From Rutpela maculata (lineage: Eukaryota; Arthropoda; Insecta; Coleoptera; Cerambycidae): a stretch of 64,000 nucleotides of DNA. This document shows, piece by piece, positions 1 through 9,414 of the stretch. Made by a program: the position numbers and the translations under genes. The notes under the pieces were generated by a model, which was not told the origin of the DNA, searched no databases, and saw nothing but the letters and a program-made list of their open reading frames with translations. The stretch covers positions 29,028,234-29,092,233 of the forward strand of contig OW386293.2 of assembly GCA_936432065.2 (NCBI GenBank), written 5' to 3'. Positions within the stretch are counted from its first letter, which is position 1; every line of letters starts with the position of its first letter.

Positions 1-179
1 TTCAGTTGATTAGCTTTAACATGAACGATCGTAGAACAAGAAATTCAGAACTCTTTAAGATACCTTTTCATCTTACAAATTATGGTCAAAACGAGCCCAA
101 AAGCAGGTTACTCAGAACAGCAAACTAATTCCATAAAGATATAGAACTCTTTGGCTCGTCACTATATTCATTCAAAATC

Positions 180-393
180 CAAGTTAAACATTGTAAAAGT
201 AATTAAAATTAAAACATGGTGCAGCTAAATTTTATTGTATTTGTAAAAAATGTTTTTTATTTTTCTTATTTTATGTATTATTTCAAAACTATTTTTATGT
301 AATTATACTCTCATTTATTGAATTATAAAATGTAAAATGGCTCTACTGTATAATAAATAAATAAATAAATAAAGAAATAAATAAATAAATAAA
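180..393 (+). repeat. Probable 3' end of a non-LTR retrotransposon with (AATA)n tail
   Basis: This AT-rich stretch has no reading frame and ends in an imperfect AATA tract at about 350-393. A simple A-rich tail of this kind is typical of a LINE 3' end. The tail is the only support. The rest of the left flank (1-179 and 394-488) shows nothing recognisable. Confidence 0.35.
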
Positions 394-488
394 TATTTTC
401 GGGGGCGGATAGCGGCAAAACTGTCAGGGCGGGAGGTCTGACTCACATAAGATAAAATACTCAGAAGAATATTTGCCAAAACATAACA

Positions 489-494
489 GCAATG
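489..494. repeat. Target-site duplication GCAATG, left copy
   Basis: The hexamer GCAATG directly abuts the left terminal repeat and is repeated exactly at 19966-19971 outside the right terminal repeat. Six-base duplications are the known insertion signature of Maverick/Polinton integrases. Confidence 0.93.
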
Positions 495-540
495 AGTAGA
501 GGTCCTAAGCCGACATTGGGCCTCCCCCCACCACTTTATG

Positions 541-743
541 TGACGTCACGACCTTGACCTTGGGTGACGTAAGCGTCCTTGGGCTGTGCACGCTCTTGTA
601 CCATATCACTTGACCTTGAAAAGGTACGTTTGCCAAGCACACGTTTTGTGCCTTCGTGGCCTTGACCTTGGATGGCGTAAGCGACCCTGAGATGTACACT
701 ACCCGATCTTGTGTTAGACTTGTACCACATCGTTTGACCTCGA
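541..743 (+). promoter_or_regulatory. Cluster of CRE-like and nuclear-receptor-like sites in the left TIR
   Basis: A perfect palindromic CRE octamer, TGACGTCA, lies at 541-548. Copies of TGACCTTGR, the complement of the FTZ-F1/SF-1 type monomer site YCAAGGYCR, lie at about 555-563, 611-619 and 663-671, with a variant (TGACCTCGA) at 735-743. TGACGTAAGCG at 565-575 recurs as TGGCGTAAGCG at 673-683. The right TIR has the same sites in reverse. That host factors bind these sites is inference from consensus only. Confidence 0.5.
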
Positions 744-791
744 AAAGTACGTTTGTCAAGGATAACATGTGTTGTGACGTAGCAGCACTTT

Positions 792-800
792 GCTATAAAA
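792..800 (+). promoter_or_regulatory. TATA box of the DNA polymerase gene, within the TIR
   Basis: CTATAAAAG lies at the inner edge of the left TIR, about 65 bp upstream of the polymerase ATG at 863. The right TIR carries the matching CATAAAAG facing inward, so each end of the element supplies a promoter for the nearest gene. Confidence 0.65.
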
Positions 801-862
801 GAGTGAGAGGAGTTAACATGTAATCATTCTTAACGTTAGACTCCTGTAGTAACGTAGCAAAG

Positions 863-3800
863 ATGTATACGTGTATTTGTGGTGCTAGTTTTACGCGAGG
901 TGATAATATGCGACGCCATCAGAGGCAAGCATGTAAAAACTTAAATCAAGATGGTCCTTCAGCAAAACGGCCAAAAGTGGATTCAAACCCTTCAACATCT
1001 GCAAGCTTGCAAACGTGTAACAGCTGTAATGTGACTCTAACAGCTAATCAGATGCAATCTCATAAAAGAACATTGCAACATAGAACAAACTCATGTGTAC
1101 CTTTGATGGATGGTGTAGAAATTGTTCGAAGTGCCTTCAAATATAGAATTATAACTTACCGAGTGCACAGTGAAAATGAGAAATTAGACTATATAATATT
1201 TTTCAACGAAATTAGACCTAAAATATTAAATTTATTAGAAGAAGTGCTGTTACTTCACAAAACAGTAAAAATAAATATGGAGATGTTTGCCAAATACATA
1301 CTGCAAACTCAAGAAATATCAGAAATGAAATCATTTAATACCCCTAATAAGATTTTGGACCAGAGTATGGATTTAGGCAACTTTCTCGATACCTTTGTGG
1401 ACATGATGGTGACACAAACTACAGAGTTCCAAGAACGTGATTCCGGTATGTAAATATCTGTTGATGTGTAGAATAATGATTAATAACTGCATATTATTTT
1501 TTAGGATGGGCCCTCGTGCAAATAAAATTTGTTGAAATAAATGTAAATAAGTACAGGCCACTGGGTGGTTCATCATACATCAAACTACCAAAGTTCATAG
1601 TAAATAAAAGGGCCATAGTGAATATAGAAAACCAGGATCAGTATTGTTTTGCTTGGGCTGTAACTTCAGCGCTGTACCTCGCAAATGGTCGAACATCTGA
1701 CATGTCATCTTATCCACATTATTCAAGAGTTTTAAATTTGACAGGTATGGATTTTCCAGTTAAATTGCGGGATATTTCAAAATTTGAAGAATTGAATAAT
1801 ATATCGGTTAATGTATATGGTTTAGAAAAGAAATTTGAGAATAATAGAGTAAAGTATGATGTTGTCGGACCTTTGCGTTACTCTGAGAAAAAATTGCGTA
1901 TGCATGTTAATTTGTTATTAATTTCCGCGGAATGTGATGAGGATCATCATTGTACGGTAGACTGTGCCAAAACTCACTATTGTTGGATAAAGAATTTATC
2001 TAGGTTAGTTTCACATCAAATTTCTGCTCACGAGCATAAAAAATATTTTTGTGATGGATGCTTGCTGTATTTTAGTAATGAGCGTCAGTTAATGCTTCAT
2101 CAGAAAAATGATTGTAATCATATTTATACAACAACACCATCGACACAATTTCGGATTGATAAATATGGGAAACAGGTACCGGAAAATATATTAAAATTTG
2201 AAAATTTTGAAAGGCAAATGCAAGTACCATTCGTAGTGTATGCTGATTTTGAATCTATCCTGAAACCAATAAACACATGTGAGCCAAACCCTGAATTCTC
2301 TTACACTAACAAAACTTTCATACATGAGCCGTATTCCTTCGCATATTTCATAAAATGCTCTTTTGATAATTCTATTTCCAAGTTTGAACTATACAGAGGA
2401 TCTGATGCAGCTAAAGTTTTTGTATCGCGTATAGAGTCTGATTTAAGAGAAATTTATAATATATATTTAAAAGATATAGTTCCAATGACTCCTCTGACAT
2501 CATCGGAGAGAGAAAATTTTAATAATGCAACTGTTTGCGGTATATGTGAGAAACCCTTCGAAGAAGGTCATGTAAAAGTGAAAGATCATTGCCACGTCAC
2601 TGGTAAAATAAGATTCGGTGCTGCTCATTCTATCTGTAATTTAAATTATAAAATACCAAATTTTATTCCGGTTATATTTCACAATATGAGCGGATATGAT
2701 ATACACCTATTTGTGAAAGAGTTATGTTCTCATAAAGACAAAATTGATGTAATACCACAAAACAAGGAAAAATATATATCTTTTACAAAACACCTTTATA
2801 TGCATGATTATGTTAACAGCAAAGGAGAAAAGAAAAATAAATTTTTAAAATTACGATTCATTGATAGTTTCAAATTTATGTCGGCATCACTACAAAATTT
2901 AGGAGAAAATTTAACCGACAAACAAATGGTTATGACTAGAAGCTTTTTTGCTGATAATGTAAAATTTAATTTAATGCGACGGAAAGGTGTATTTCCATAC
3001 AGTTTTGTGGATAGTTTAGAGAAGTTAGATAATAGAAAGTTGCCTTCCAAGCAGGAATTCTATGATAACTTAAATGAAACACATATATCAGATGAAGATT
3101 ATGAAAGAGCTAAAAATGTATGGAGGTTGTTTGAGTGTCAGAGTTTGGGCGATTATTCAGATGTCTATTTAAAATCAGATGTGCTTCTTTTATGTGACGT
3201 ATTTGAAAATTTTCGCGAAATTTGTCTGAATAAATATAAATTGGATCCAGCTCAATATTATACAGCTCCAGGTTTATCTTGGGACGCTATGTTAAAATTG
3301 ACAGGAGTGGAACTAGAACTATTAACAGACATTGACATGATTCACTTTTTTAAAAGGGGTATACGTGGTGGGATAAGCCAGTGTTCAGAAAGGAAGCATA
3401 TTGCGAATAATAAGTTTCTACCTAATTACAATCCCAATGAGCCATCATCATTCATTACTTATCTAGACGCCACGAATTTATATGGACACAGTATGTCTCA
3501 GGTAATACCTACAGGTGCATTTGAGTGGTTATCTGAAAGAGACATTATCGATTTAGATGTTACCAATATTTCAGATCAAAGTGCACGGGGGTATATTTTT
3601 GAAGTGGATATACATTACCCTGAAGAGTTGCACGATTTACACTCAGACTTGCCATTCTTAGTGGAAAACGTTATACCGCCTGAATCAAAATCAAAATCAT
3701 CGAAATTAATTCCAAATTTGAATGATAAAAAGAGATATGTTGTACACTACAGAAACTTAAAACAAGCCATTAGAAATGGTTTAATGGTGTTAAAAACACA

Positions 3801-4842
3801 CAGAGTGCTTAAATTCAATCAGTCGCCATGGTTAAAAAAATATATTGATTTGAATACAGAAATGCGAAATAAAGCAACCAATAAATTTGAAAAAGATCAG
3901 TATAAGTTAATGAATAACGCGGTTTTTGGTAAGACAATGGAAAATGTCGATAATAGAAAAGATATTAAGTTAGTTACTCACTGGGGTAATCAAAGAAAAA
4001 CTATAGGTGCAAATGCACTAATAGCTCGTCCAAATTTTAAGTCATGTACAATTTTCTCCGAAGATTTTGTAGCAATTGAAATGGGTAAATTGAAAGTACT
4101 GTATAACAAACCAATTTACGTGGGCTTTTGTATACTTGAATTGTCGAAGACGGTTATGTATGACTTTTTTTATGATGTTATTAAAAGTAAATTCGGTCAT
4201 GATTCTTCGTTGCTGTATATGGACACAGATTCGCTAATTATTAAAATTTTTACCGACAATTTTTACGACTTTATTGTACAAAATCCCGAAAAATTTGATA
4301 CGTCTAATTATAATGAAGGAAATAAATTTAATATTCCAAAAAATCCATCAGTGCTCGGAAATATGAAAGATGAGTTCCCTGAGGATCCCATTATCAGCTT
4401 TTATGGCACGGGGGCAAAAGCTTATTATGTACAGTCAGTCCGTAATGAGCTAAAGAAAGCCAAAGGTGTAAAAAAATCTATTATTAAAAAAGAATTAACG
4501 GTAGACGACTACAAGAAAGTCGTTGAACAAGGCGGTTTAATATTTCGAAAAATGAACACATTTAGAAGCCATTTACATGATATTTTTACAGAGATTCAGA
4601 ATAAAGTAGCTCTTTCTCATCATGACGACAAGCGTTTCATCATTCCTAATACAACAAAGACTCTGCCTTGGGGACATTCTGATATAAGATTCTTTCAAAG
4701 TGAGCCAAAGCAAAACTTTGAGTGGTTAATATCAGCCGTAAATAGTCTCGAACGAGGTGTTGAAAAAAACAATGATAATTTAGATGCTTTACTTGCAGCA
4801 ATAGCAGAGTTAAGTCAGTCTAATCATGCTTTTAATACTTAA
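863..4842 (+). CDS. POLB: Protein-primed family B DNA polymerase (two exons)
   Basis: This is the replicative polymerase, thought to copy the element from a protein primer at its ends. The coding sequence is joined from 863-1445 and 1505-4842 (1306 residues). A 59-bp GT-AG intron restores the frame and puts the conserved GWALVQIKF block at the junction. The N-terminal region has Cys/His finger-like pairs. Exo I (YADFES) follows near residue 440, then a Cys/His HNH-like insert, an HNMSGYD block, and Exo III (YLKSDVLLLCDVF). The palm motifs are A (LDATNLYG, ~848), B (KLMNNAVFGK, ~995) and C (YMDTDS, ~1099). All catalytic acids read intact. The gene is transcribed inward from the left TIR TATA box. 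The start is the first ATG after that promoter. Confidence 0.96.
1446..1504 (+). other. 59-bp intron in the polymerase gene
   Basis: The intron starts GTATGT and ends in a T-rich tract plus TTAG. Without its removal the two polymerase frames are out of register. With removal the reading runs straight through a conserved polymerase segment. Confidence 0.88.
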
Positions 4843-5338
4843 GGCAAAGATCGGCAAACATAATACAAAACTGGAAAATTCATCCCAATATTTTACTTAA
4901 TCAGAAAGTAGTCAATAATTGTAACAAATGTATGTATTCTCTTATTATTCGTTAATAAAATTTGTATATAAATTGTTGTGTTTTTCTTAATATATGAGTT
5001 CTCTCAAAATAAATGGTAGTCAGATAATGTAAAGCTATTCACTATTTAGTTGTACTGCTACTGCATCTAGCCATTTGCTCCAGCAGTGGTTAATTTCAAC
5101 CAATAAAAAATAAGAGTGGGGTGAAGAGTGGGATTAATTTACAACCAATGAGAATAAGGGTGAGGTGTGGAGTAGGGGAGTTGGTGGGGTGAATTCCTCA
5201 CGTTAGCGTCACTGATGCCGAGGAGGAAGTTCTTTTCATCTTCAACTTTTAAGTCGATCAGACGTGTTCGTGCTTTTAAAGCTCTAATTCTTTAAGTTTT
5301 GTATTCCTCTGTGGAAATTTATCTCTAAAAAATTAGAA
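4843..5338. other. Intergenic region, polymerase 3' end and promoter of the next gene
   Basis: No gene is seen. AATAAA-like hexamers occur at about 4953-4960, suitable for polymerase mRNA 3' processing. Nothing resembling the TIR cis modules was found. The region just upstream of 5339 lacks a clear TATA box. Confidence 0.45.
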
Positions 5339-6550
5339 ATGGAAGGTACAAGAAGGTCTCCATCACCAATTGTGAATACCCTGACGGCGATGGCATTCGT
5401 AGCCAACTACCGACCATCGCAGGATGATATTGTGTTACCCACGCGCAATAATGGCGGCGGCTCACAACGGCTACCGATGGCTAGCAATGACTTTGGTGAC
5501 ATCCAGGTAATTTCTTATTTTAATTAAAACAGAAAGTGTGTAAGTTGTGAAATGCTTAATATCTAAATAATATTTTCTTTTCAGGCGGATATGTATTTTA
5601 CCGAGGAAGACCTTAACAACATCGACCCAGCTTTTTTGCGTCTCCTGGATGAAGTTGAAAATACGCCTCAGTCTGTCAAGAAAGGTCAACCAGGGAGCAG
5701 CAATGTCGGCGTCGGTACGACTGCAGCGTGTCAGGGTGAGTTGAGTGTGCCGAAAAAAAATCTCGCTCGATCTTCGCCTACTGTTACGAAGAAGGTATTC
5801 ATCGATGATGATGATGATGATTCTGATTTTGAACCTTGCTCGAAACCCAAGAAAATTAAATCAGCATCTTCGTCATCGAAGAATAAAGTTGACGATGCAC
5901 AGTCAAGCCTTTCAAAGACTTCTCTACCTATGAAGGCTGGTTTAGTGGTCAAGGCGAAACCCTTGGCCTCTAAAAAATCCAGCAACAAAAGGACGCTGGT
6001 AGGGAAATCTAAGAAGGTCGATGATAATTCAATTCTACGCAACATTTTAAATGAGAATAAGTCTGTACCAGCCCTTCTAAGTCCTATTAAAGATAATCCT
6101 AAAAATGTAAAATTTGACATATCAAACAAAGGCAAAGGGCTGGTAAATAAAACTGCTCCAAAAAAGTCGGGTGTGAAAGAGATGACTGTGCCTCGTAAAC
6201 TTACCGATAGCAACGGTTTAGAACAAGCCACTTGTTCTAAACCGTTGAGACCGGAAATTCGTAAGAGTATTCCGGTTGTGAATCGGAATGATTCCGATTC
6301 AGAACCGGAGATTTTTTCTCAAGCCGACGATAGGAGTATCGTTAACAGTTTCGCTAATCTGTACGCGAAACTTAAAAGAGAGGCAGCGGAAACAATGGCG
6401 GCTCGACAAGGCGATGCGCGATTGATTACCTCTGCTCGAGATATGATAGAGCGGGGTAATACCATACTGAGAGAGGTAGAAAATCGCAGGATCGCCGGCG
6501 AGCGAATTAAAAAGAGATTGAGGGAGATTGAGAAAATCTTGAATATCTGA
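5339..6550 (+). CDS. Uncharacterised Ser/Lys-rich protein with C-terminal coiled coil (two exons)
   Basis: The gene joins 5339-5506 and 5585-6550 (377 residues). A 78-bp intron (GTAATT...TTTCAG) keeps the frame open from the first ATG. The first exon gives a low-complexity N-terminus. Next comes an acidic helix-like segment (FTEEDLNNIDPAFLRLLDEV). A long basic, serine-rich middle follows with a run of aspartates at ~5806-5825 and many KK/SK pairs. The C-terminus (about the last 65 residues) is a charged, probably coiled-coil helix with heptad-like leucines. It shares the polymerase orientation. I do not recognise the family. Its composition suggests a nucleic-acid or chromatin-associated protein, but this is only inference. 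Confidence 0.72.
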
Positions 6551-6588
6551 TGAGACTTTTGCTCATCAAATATTCAATTTTTTCCCGC

Positions 6589-6625
<37 letters not shown>

Positions 6626-6908
6626 AAATCGGGTAGGATAATTTTAAGCACATTTTTAGTATTGTAATTTTAGGATAGTTTTTAAGTGAATTAAAAAAAA
6701 AAACTAAAAATTAAACAAAAAAAAAATCTCGTATTAAAAAGAAATAGTTTTAAGTCTTTGTTATTATTAGAGTAGTTATTTGTATATATATATAATTCTT
6801 TTTTTCATTTTCTTTATAAAAATTTTATGTAATAAATAATTCTGCAATATCTGTTTTTTTTCCATGTTTTATTTAAATTAAATGTATAAAGGAAACCTAG
6901 GCATATAT
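6551..6908. other. Non-coding AT-rich spacer with (GT)n tract
   Basis: The spacer contains a GT dinucleotide run (about 6590-6621) and AT-rich sequence with AATAAA at about 6831-6836. No reading frame of note was found. Confidence 0.5.
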
Positions 6909-7428
6909 ACACATATATACCTATATTTATACAGGTCATTAAAAAGACAAAATTTCCTCAAGGTTACGCAGGAGAATGCGTTATTTGACTAAAAATTACA
7001 AAATTTTCGCCGCTACGCGGCCTCGTGGCTATGCTGTCTTTCTGACTTACGCGCCTCTCGCCCGCTTGCGGCTAACATCATGTTGATTGTGGTATTATAA
7101 GACTTAAAATCAACTATTTCATTATTTGACTTTATTCATATTTATTCAATAAGAAATATACCCGTTCTAATATTACAAAGCTTTAAACTGTAACATCCCT
7201 AAGTATTATTATAAAAATTTAAAAATGCATATTTAAAATTATTGATGTTAGCCGCAAGCGGGCGAGAGGCGCGTAAGTCAGAAAGACAGCATAGCTGACT
7301 TTCGCGCCACGAGGCCGCGTAGCGGCGAAAATTTTGTAATTTTTAGTCAAATAACGCATTCTCCTGCGTAACCTTGAGGAAATTTTGTCTTTTTAATGAC
7401 CTGTATAAATATAGGTATATATATGTGT
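6909..7428. mobile_element. Fold-back (palindromic) MITE-like insertion
   Basis: Two arms of ~185 bp (about 6909-7083 and 7242-7428) are near-perfect reverse complements. They begin ACACATATATACC and contain ACAGGTCATT. A ~160-bp AT-rich loop separates them. The inner part of each arm is unusually GC-rich for this region (GCCGCTACGCGGCC). It encodes nothing and lies between convergent genes, a likely tolerated site. The target duplication is unclear because the flanks are TA-repetitive. A structural role for the Polinton, such as a cruciform, cannot be excluded, but insertion is simpler. Confidence 0.7.
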
Positions 7429-7607
7429 AAGATATATTATTTACAGTATACTGGACTTCAACAATTTACTGAACTATATGTATTATTATTTGTAAATAAA
7501 AAAAAAAAAAAAAAAATTCAAAATACTGATATTTTATTTCTTACATAACTAATATAAATAAAATATAAAAATATAAATAAACAATATAAAAATAAAATAA
7601 AAATATG
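7429..7607. other. 3' spacer with poly-A/T tracts
   Basis: This stretch contains poly(A) and AATAAA-like stretches between convergent genes. No coding potential was seen. Confidence 0.4.
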
Positions 7608-7961
7608 TTAATCTGAGTCGCTGTCATCCATTGGCACTGTATCTACAGACCAAGCCGATGGCGAAGAGGGTCTGCTGGGCGGTTCTTCCTCGGAGTCGCT
7701 GCCACCCATTGGCAATGTATCGACAGACCAAGCCGATGGAGAAGCAGATCTGCTAGGCGGCTCGGCTTCCATGGACCAGCTACCACTATCTGGATCCTCT
7801 TGATGCCCCAAATCTTCGTGGTGGGACACCAACACCACCCAGCTGCTGCTATCAGGACCATTCCCATCGTAGGAGTGCGCAACTCTAACGTCGTACTCCC
7901 AGAAAGACAATGCTGTTTCAGTGGATTCGCTGGAACTCACAACATTTTCTTGGGAAGCCAT
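7608..7961 (-). CDS. Small acidic serine-rich protein, tandem C-terminal repeats, unknown function
   Basis: This encodes about 117 residues from the ATG at 7961. An upstream in-frame ATG exists (8054), but the TATA/Inr at 7983-8020 would place transcription start between the two, favouring the shorter form. The C-terminus contains two ~26-residue copies of a unit, EPPSRxxSPSAWSVDTxPM, followed by SDSD. A QEDPDSGSW block followed by EPP resembles QDPETGEW...EPP in the neighbouring gene at 8073-8324, so the two may be diverged tandem duplicates. There is no membrane segment and no cysteine pattern. No family was recognised. Confidence 0.62.
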   Translation of the reverse strand: MASQENVVSSSESTETALSFWEYDVRVAHSYDGNGPDSSSWVVLVSHHEDLGHQEDPDSGSWSMEAEPPSRSASPSAWSVDTLPMGGSDSEEEPPSRPSSPSAWSVDTVPMDDSDSD

Positions 7962-7982
7962 TTCTCTTCCAGCTATGCAGTT

Positions 7983-8020
7983 TAACTGAGGACCAAACGG
8001 TGAGGAGTTTCTCATATAAG
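7983..8020 (-). promoter_or_regulatory. TATA + Inr core promoter of the 7608-7961 gene
   Basis: On the minus strand TTATAT (about 8014-8019) is followed 30 bp downstream by TCAGTT (7983-7988), an arthropod-type initiator. The gene's ATG follows about 22 bp further on. Confidence 0.6.
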
Positions 8021-8072
8021 CACACCCCCACTCCACCACAACCAACATAAACAAGCCTTGTAGACAGACAGT

Positions 8073-8324
8073 TTAATCCGTTTCTGCATCGGATACAGAC
8101 GGTGAACTTTCAGAGGATACTGCTTCTGAGGACGTTTCGCGGTATCCATTTGTAGTGCTGTCGGCCGGACCCGGTGGCTCCTCTGTAACCCACGATAAAT
8201 ATGAACACCACTCACCGGTTTCAGGATCTTGATATCTTACTACTTCGCACCATACCAATGGTACAACATTCGATAACATCAAATCACTGGTAGAGGATAC
8301 GGTTGGATCTTGGTTTGTGTCCAT
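8073..8324 (-). CDS. Small acidic protein, possible paralogue of its neighbour, unknown function
   Basis: This encodes 83 residues. The N-terminus is polar, a VVPLVWCEVVRYQDPETGEW region suggests a small folded core, and the tail is Ser/Glu-rich. The DPETGEW...TEEPPG stretch parallels DPDSGSW...EAEPP in the downstream gene at 7608-7961. Both lie on the same strand. A GTGGGGGT string occurs upstream of both genes. The product is not recognised. It could be a fast-evolving regulator or a host-interaction factor, but nothing in the sequence shows which. Confidence 0.6.
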   Translation of the reverse strand: MDTNQDPTVSSTSDLMLSNVVPLVWCEVVRYQDPETGEWCSYLSWVTEEPPGPADSTTNGYRETSSEAVSSESSPSVSDAETD

Positions 8325-8573
8325 ATTAAATGCAGAAACTCAAATGAAGAAGACTATACTATTTCCTACTATTAAGTCGATTTACCCCCACTTTATTTTG
8401 CTCTTAAAATATAAAGTAAAAAACAAACATTTTCATAAAATAGACATTTATTTACAAAAAGAATAATATATATAAAATTATTTACAAACTGAACTTAAAT
8501 TTACCTAAGGACTAATATATAAATTTACTTAAACTAAACTATTTACATATTTACAATTACAATACTAAACTAT

Positions 8574-9185
8574 TTACAATTTCTGTTTCTTGTTATTATT
8601 GCAAATGTTGCAGATTTCCACTGGTCTCATTTGGTGCAGCGGATCTCTGCAACATTTGCAATAATCTCTCTCCGCGTCCGTCAGACGTGTTGTAGTGTGG
8701 TAATCGACATGCCGATGCCATGCTATGTCGACACGTCGCTGGTAGCCCATGTAACACTCGTAGCACATATTATATTCTGCACCACCTCTTGTATCCACAG
8801 CCACATACGTCATAGTGGTGCAGAATATCTCACCCCCGGGGTGTCCTCTTAGGAGATACTTGTCCTTGAACTCCACTTCATCCTCTTCATCTGAGGCATC
8901 TGCAACGATGCCATCGTCGTCAGAATCAGCAGGTCCCCCTTCAAGTACGATGCCATCATCGTCTTCCTCGTCTCCTGCGAGAACACCCTCGTTGGCTCCA
9001 GCAACTTCCCCTTCGGCTCCAACAGCGTCGACATCGACATCGCCTTCGACACCAGGCGCATCTGCATCACCCTCATCGTCGCTCCACATATTGTTGATGA
9101 GGTCCAGCTCTGCCAACCAATCCAAAAACTGCAGGTTGGCACATCCCCTGGGTGCATCAACCATAAAATTTGGTACAGCAGCCAT
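8574..9185 (-). CDS. Acidic protein with C-terminal Cys/His zinc-binding region, unknown function
   Basis: This encodes 203 residues from an ATG just after AATTAACA. The N-terminal third ends in a strongly acidic Asp/Glu/Gly/Ala stretch (~residues 36-110) with internal repeats, including two DDDGIV segments. The C-terminal ~80 residues hold cysteine pairs (CYEC, CKCC, CNIC) and a HRHVDYH cluster that probably bind zinc. Acidic region plus zinc region resembles a transcriptional regulator, but this is inference. It shares a divergent promoter with the zinc-rich gene at 9415-9918, so the two are probably co-expressed. AT-rich non-coding sequence separates it from the preceding gene. Confidence 0.68.
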   Translation of the reverse strand: MAAVPNFMVDAPRGCANLQFLDWLAELDLINNMWSDDEGDADAPGVEGDVDVDAVGAEGEVAGANEGVLAGDEEDDDGIVLEGGPADSDDDGIVADASDEEDEVEFKDKYLLRGHPGGEIFCTTMTYVAVDTRGGAEYNMCYECYMGYQRRVDIAWHRHVDYHTTTRLTDAERDYCKCCRDPLHQMRPVEICNICNNNKKQKL

Positions 9186-9246
9186 TGTTAATTAAAAAGT
9201 GTAAGGGTAAACGTAAACGAATAAATCTGTTGAAGTGCTGAAAATC

Positions 9247-9365
9247 AACTGAATCATATCACGTCTCCTCCTCGCTTATATGTAGCCGGCGACCTTGGCC
9301 TTGAATGACGTCAGCACCCTCAACATCTATTAAATGCGAATGAATACGAAGAGGAGCACAGTTAT
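9247..9365. promoter_or_regulatory. Bidirectional promoter sharing a cis module with the TIRs
   Basis: Leftward: TACATATAAGC (about 9275-9284) lies ~30 bp from an Inr TCAGTT (9247-9252). Rightward: CTATTAAATG (about 9327-9336) lies ~30 bp from CACAGTT (about 9357-9363). Between them, 9291-9317 reads GACCTTGGCCTTGAATGACG followed by TCAGCAC. It matches about 21 of 26 positions of the TIR module at 550-575. It holds a CRE octamer (9306-9313) and a YCAAGGYCR-type site on the minus strand (9296-9304). Confidence 0.65.
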
Positions 9366-9414
9366 TTTTCTGCTTTCGTACTGCATATACTATAAAGTAT
9401 TAACAAGTGTTAAA

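Larger units (their letters stand above)
495..803 (+). repeat. Left terminal inverted repeat of the Polinton
   Basis: This repeat matches the reverse complement of 19652-19965 from the outer AGTAGAGG end to a TATA box at 792-800. Inside it is a diverged tandem duplication with a period of about 108-124 bp. Each half holds a GACCTTGG-TGACGTAAGCG-like block followed by CTTGTACCA and a TTGACCT-GAAAAG block. It contains the promoter of the DNA polymerase gene. Confidence 0.95.

Noticed and set aside
505..768. Open frames across the TIR on the minus strand
   Set aside because: They lie wholly in the terminal repeat, which is promoter sequence. The translation shows no family features.
1373..1576. 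Minus-strand frame over the polymerase intron
   Set aside because: It is a shadow of the spliced polymerase gene.
5731..6231. 166-residue minus-strand frame inside the 377-residue gene
   Set aside because: It arises from the biased Lys/Ser codons of the plus-strand gene. The plus-strand gene has a matching intron and start context.
8815..9195. Ser/Ala/Pro-rich plus-strand frame
   Set aside because: It is antisense to the acidic Asp/Glu/Gly repeat of the 8574-9185 gene, which has its own promoter and Cys/His motifs.
9334..9414. Upstream in-frame ATG extending the zinc-rich gene
   Set aside because: It would lie upstream of the predicted transcription start at ~9360. The 9415 ATG follows the promoter.
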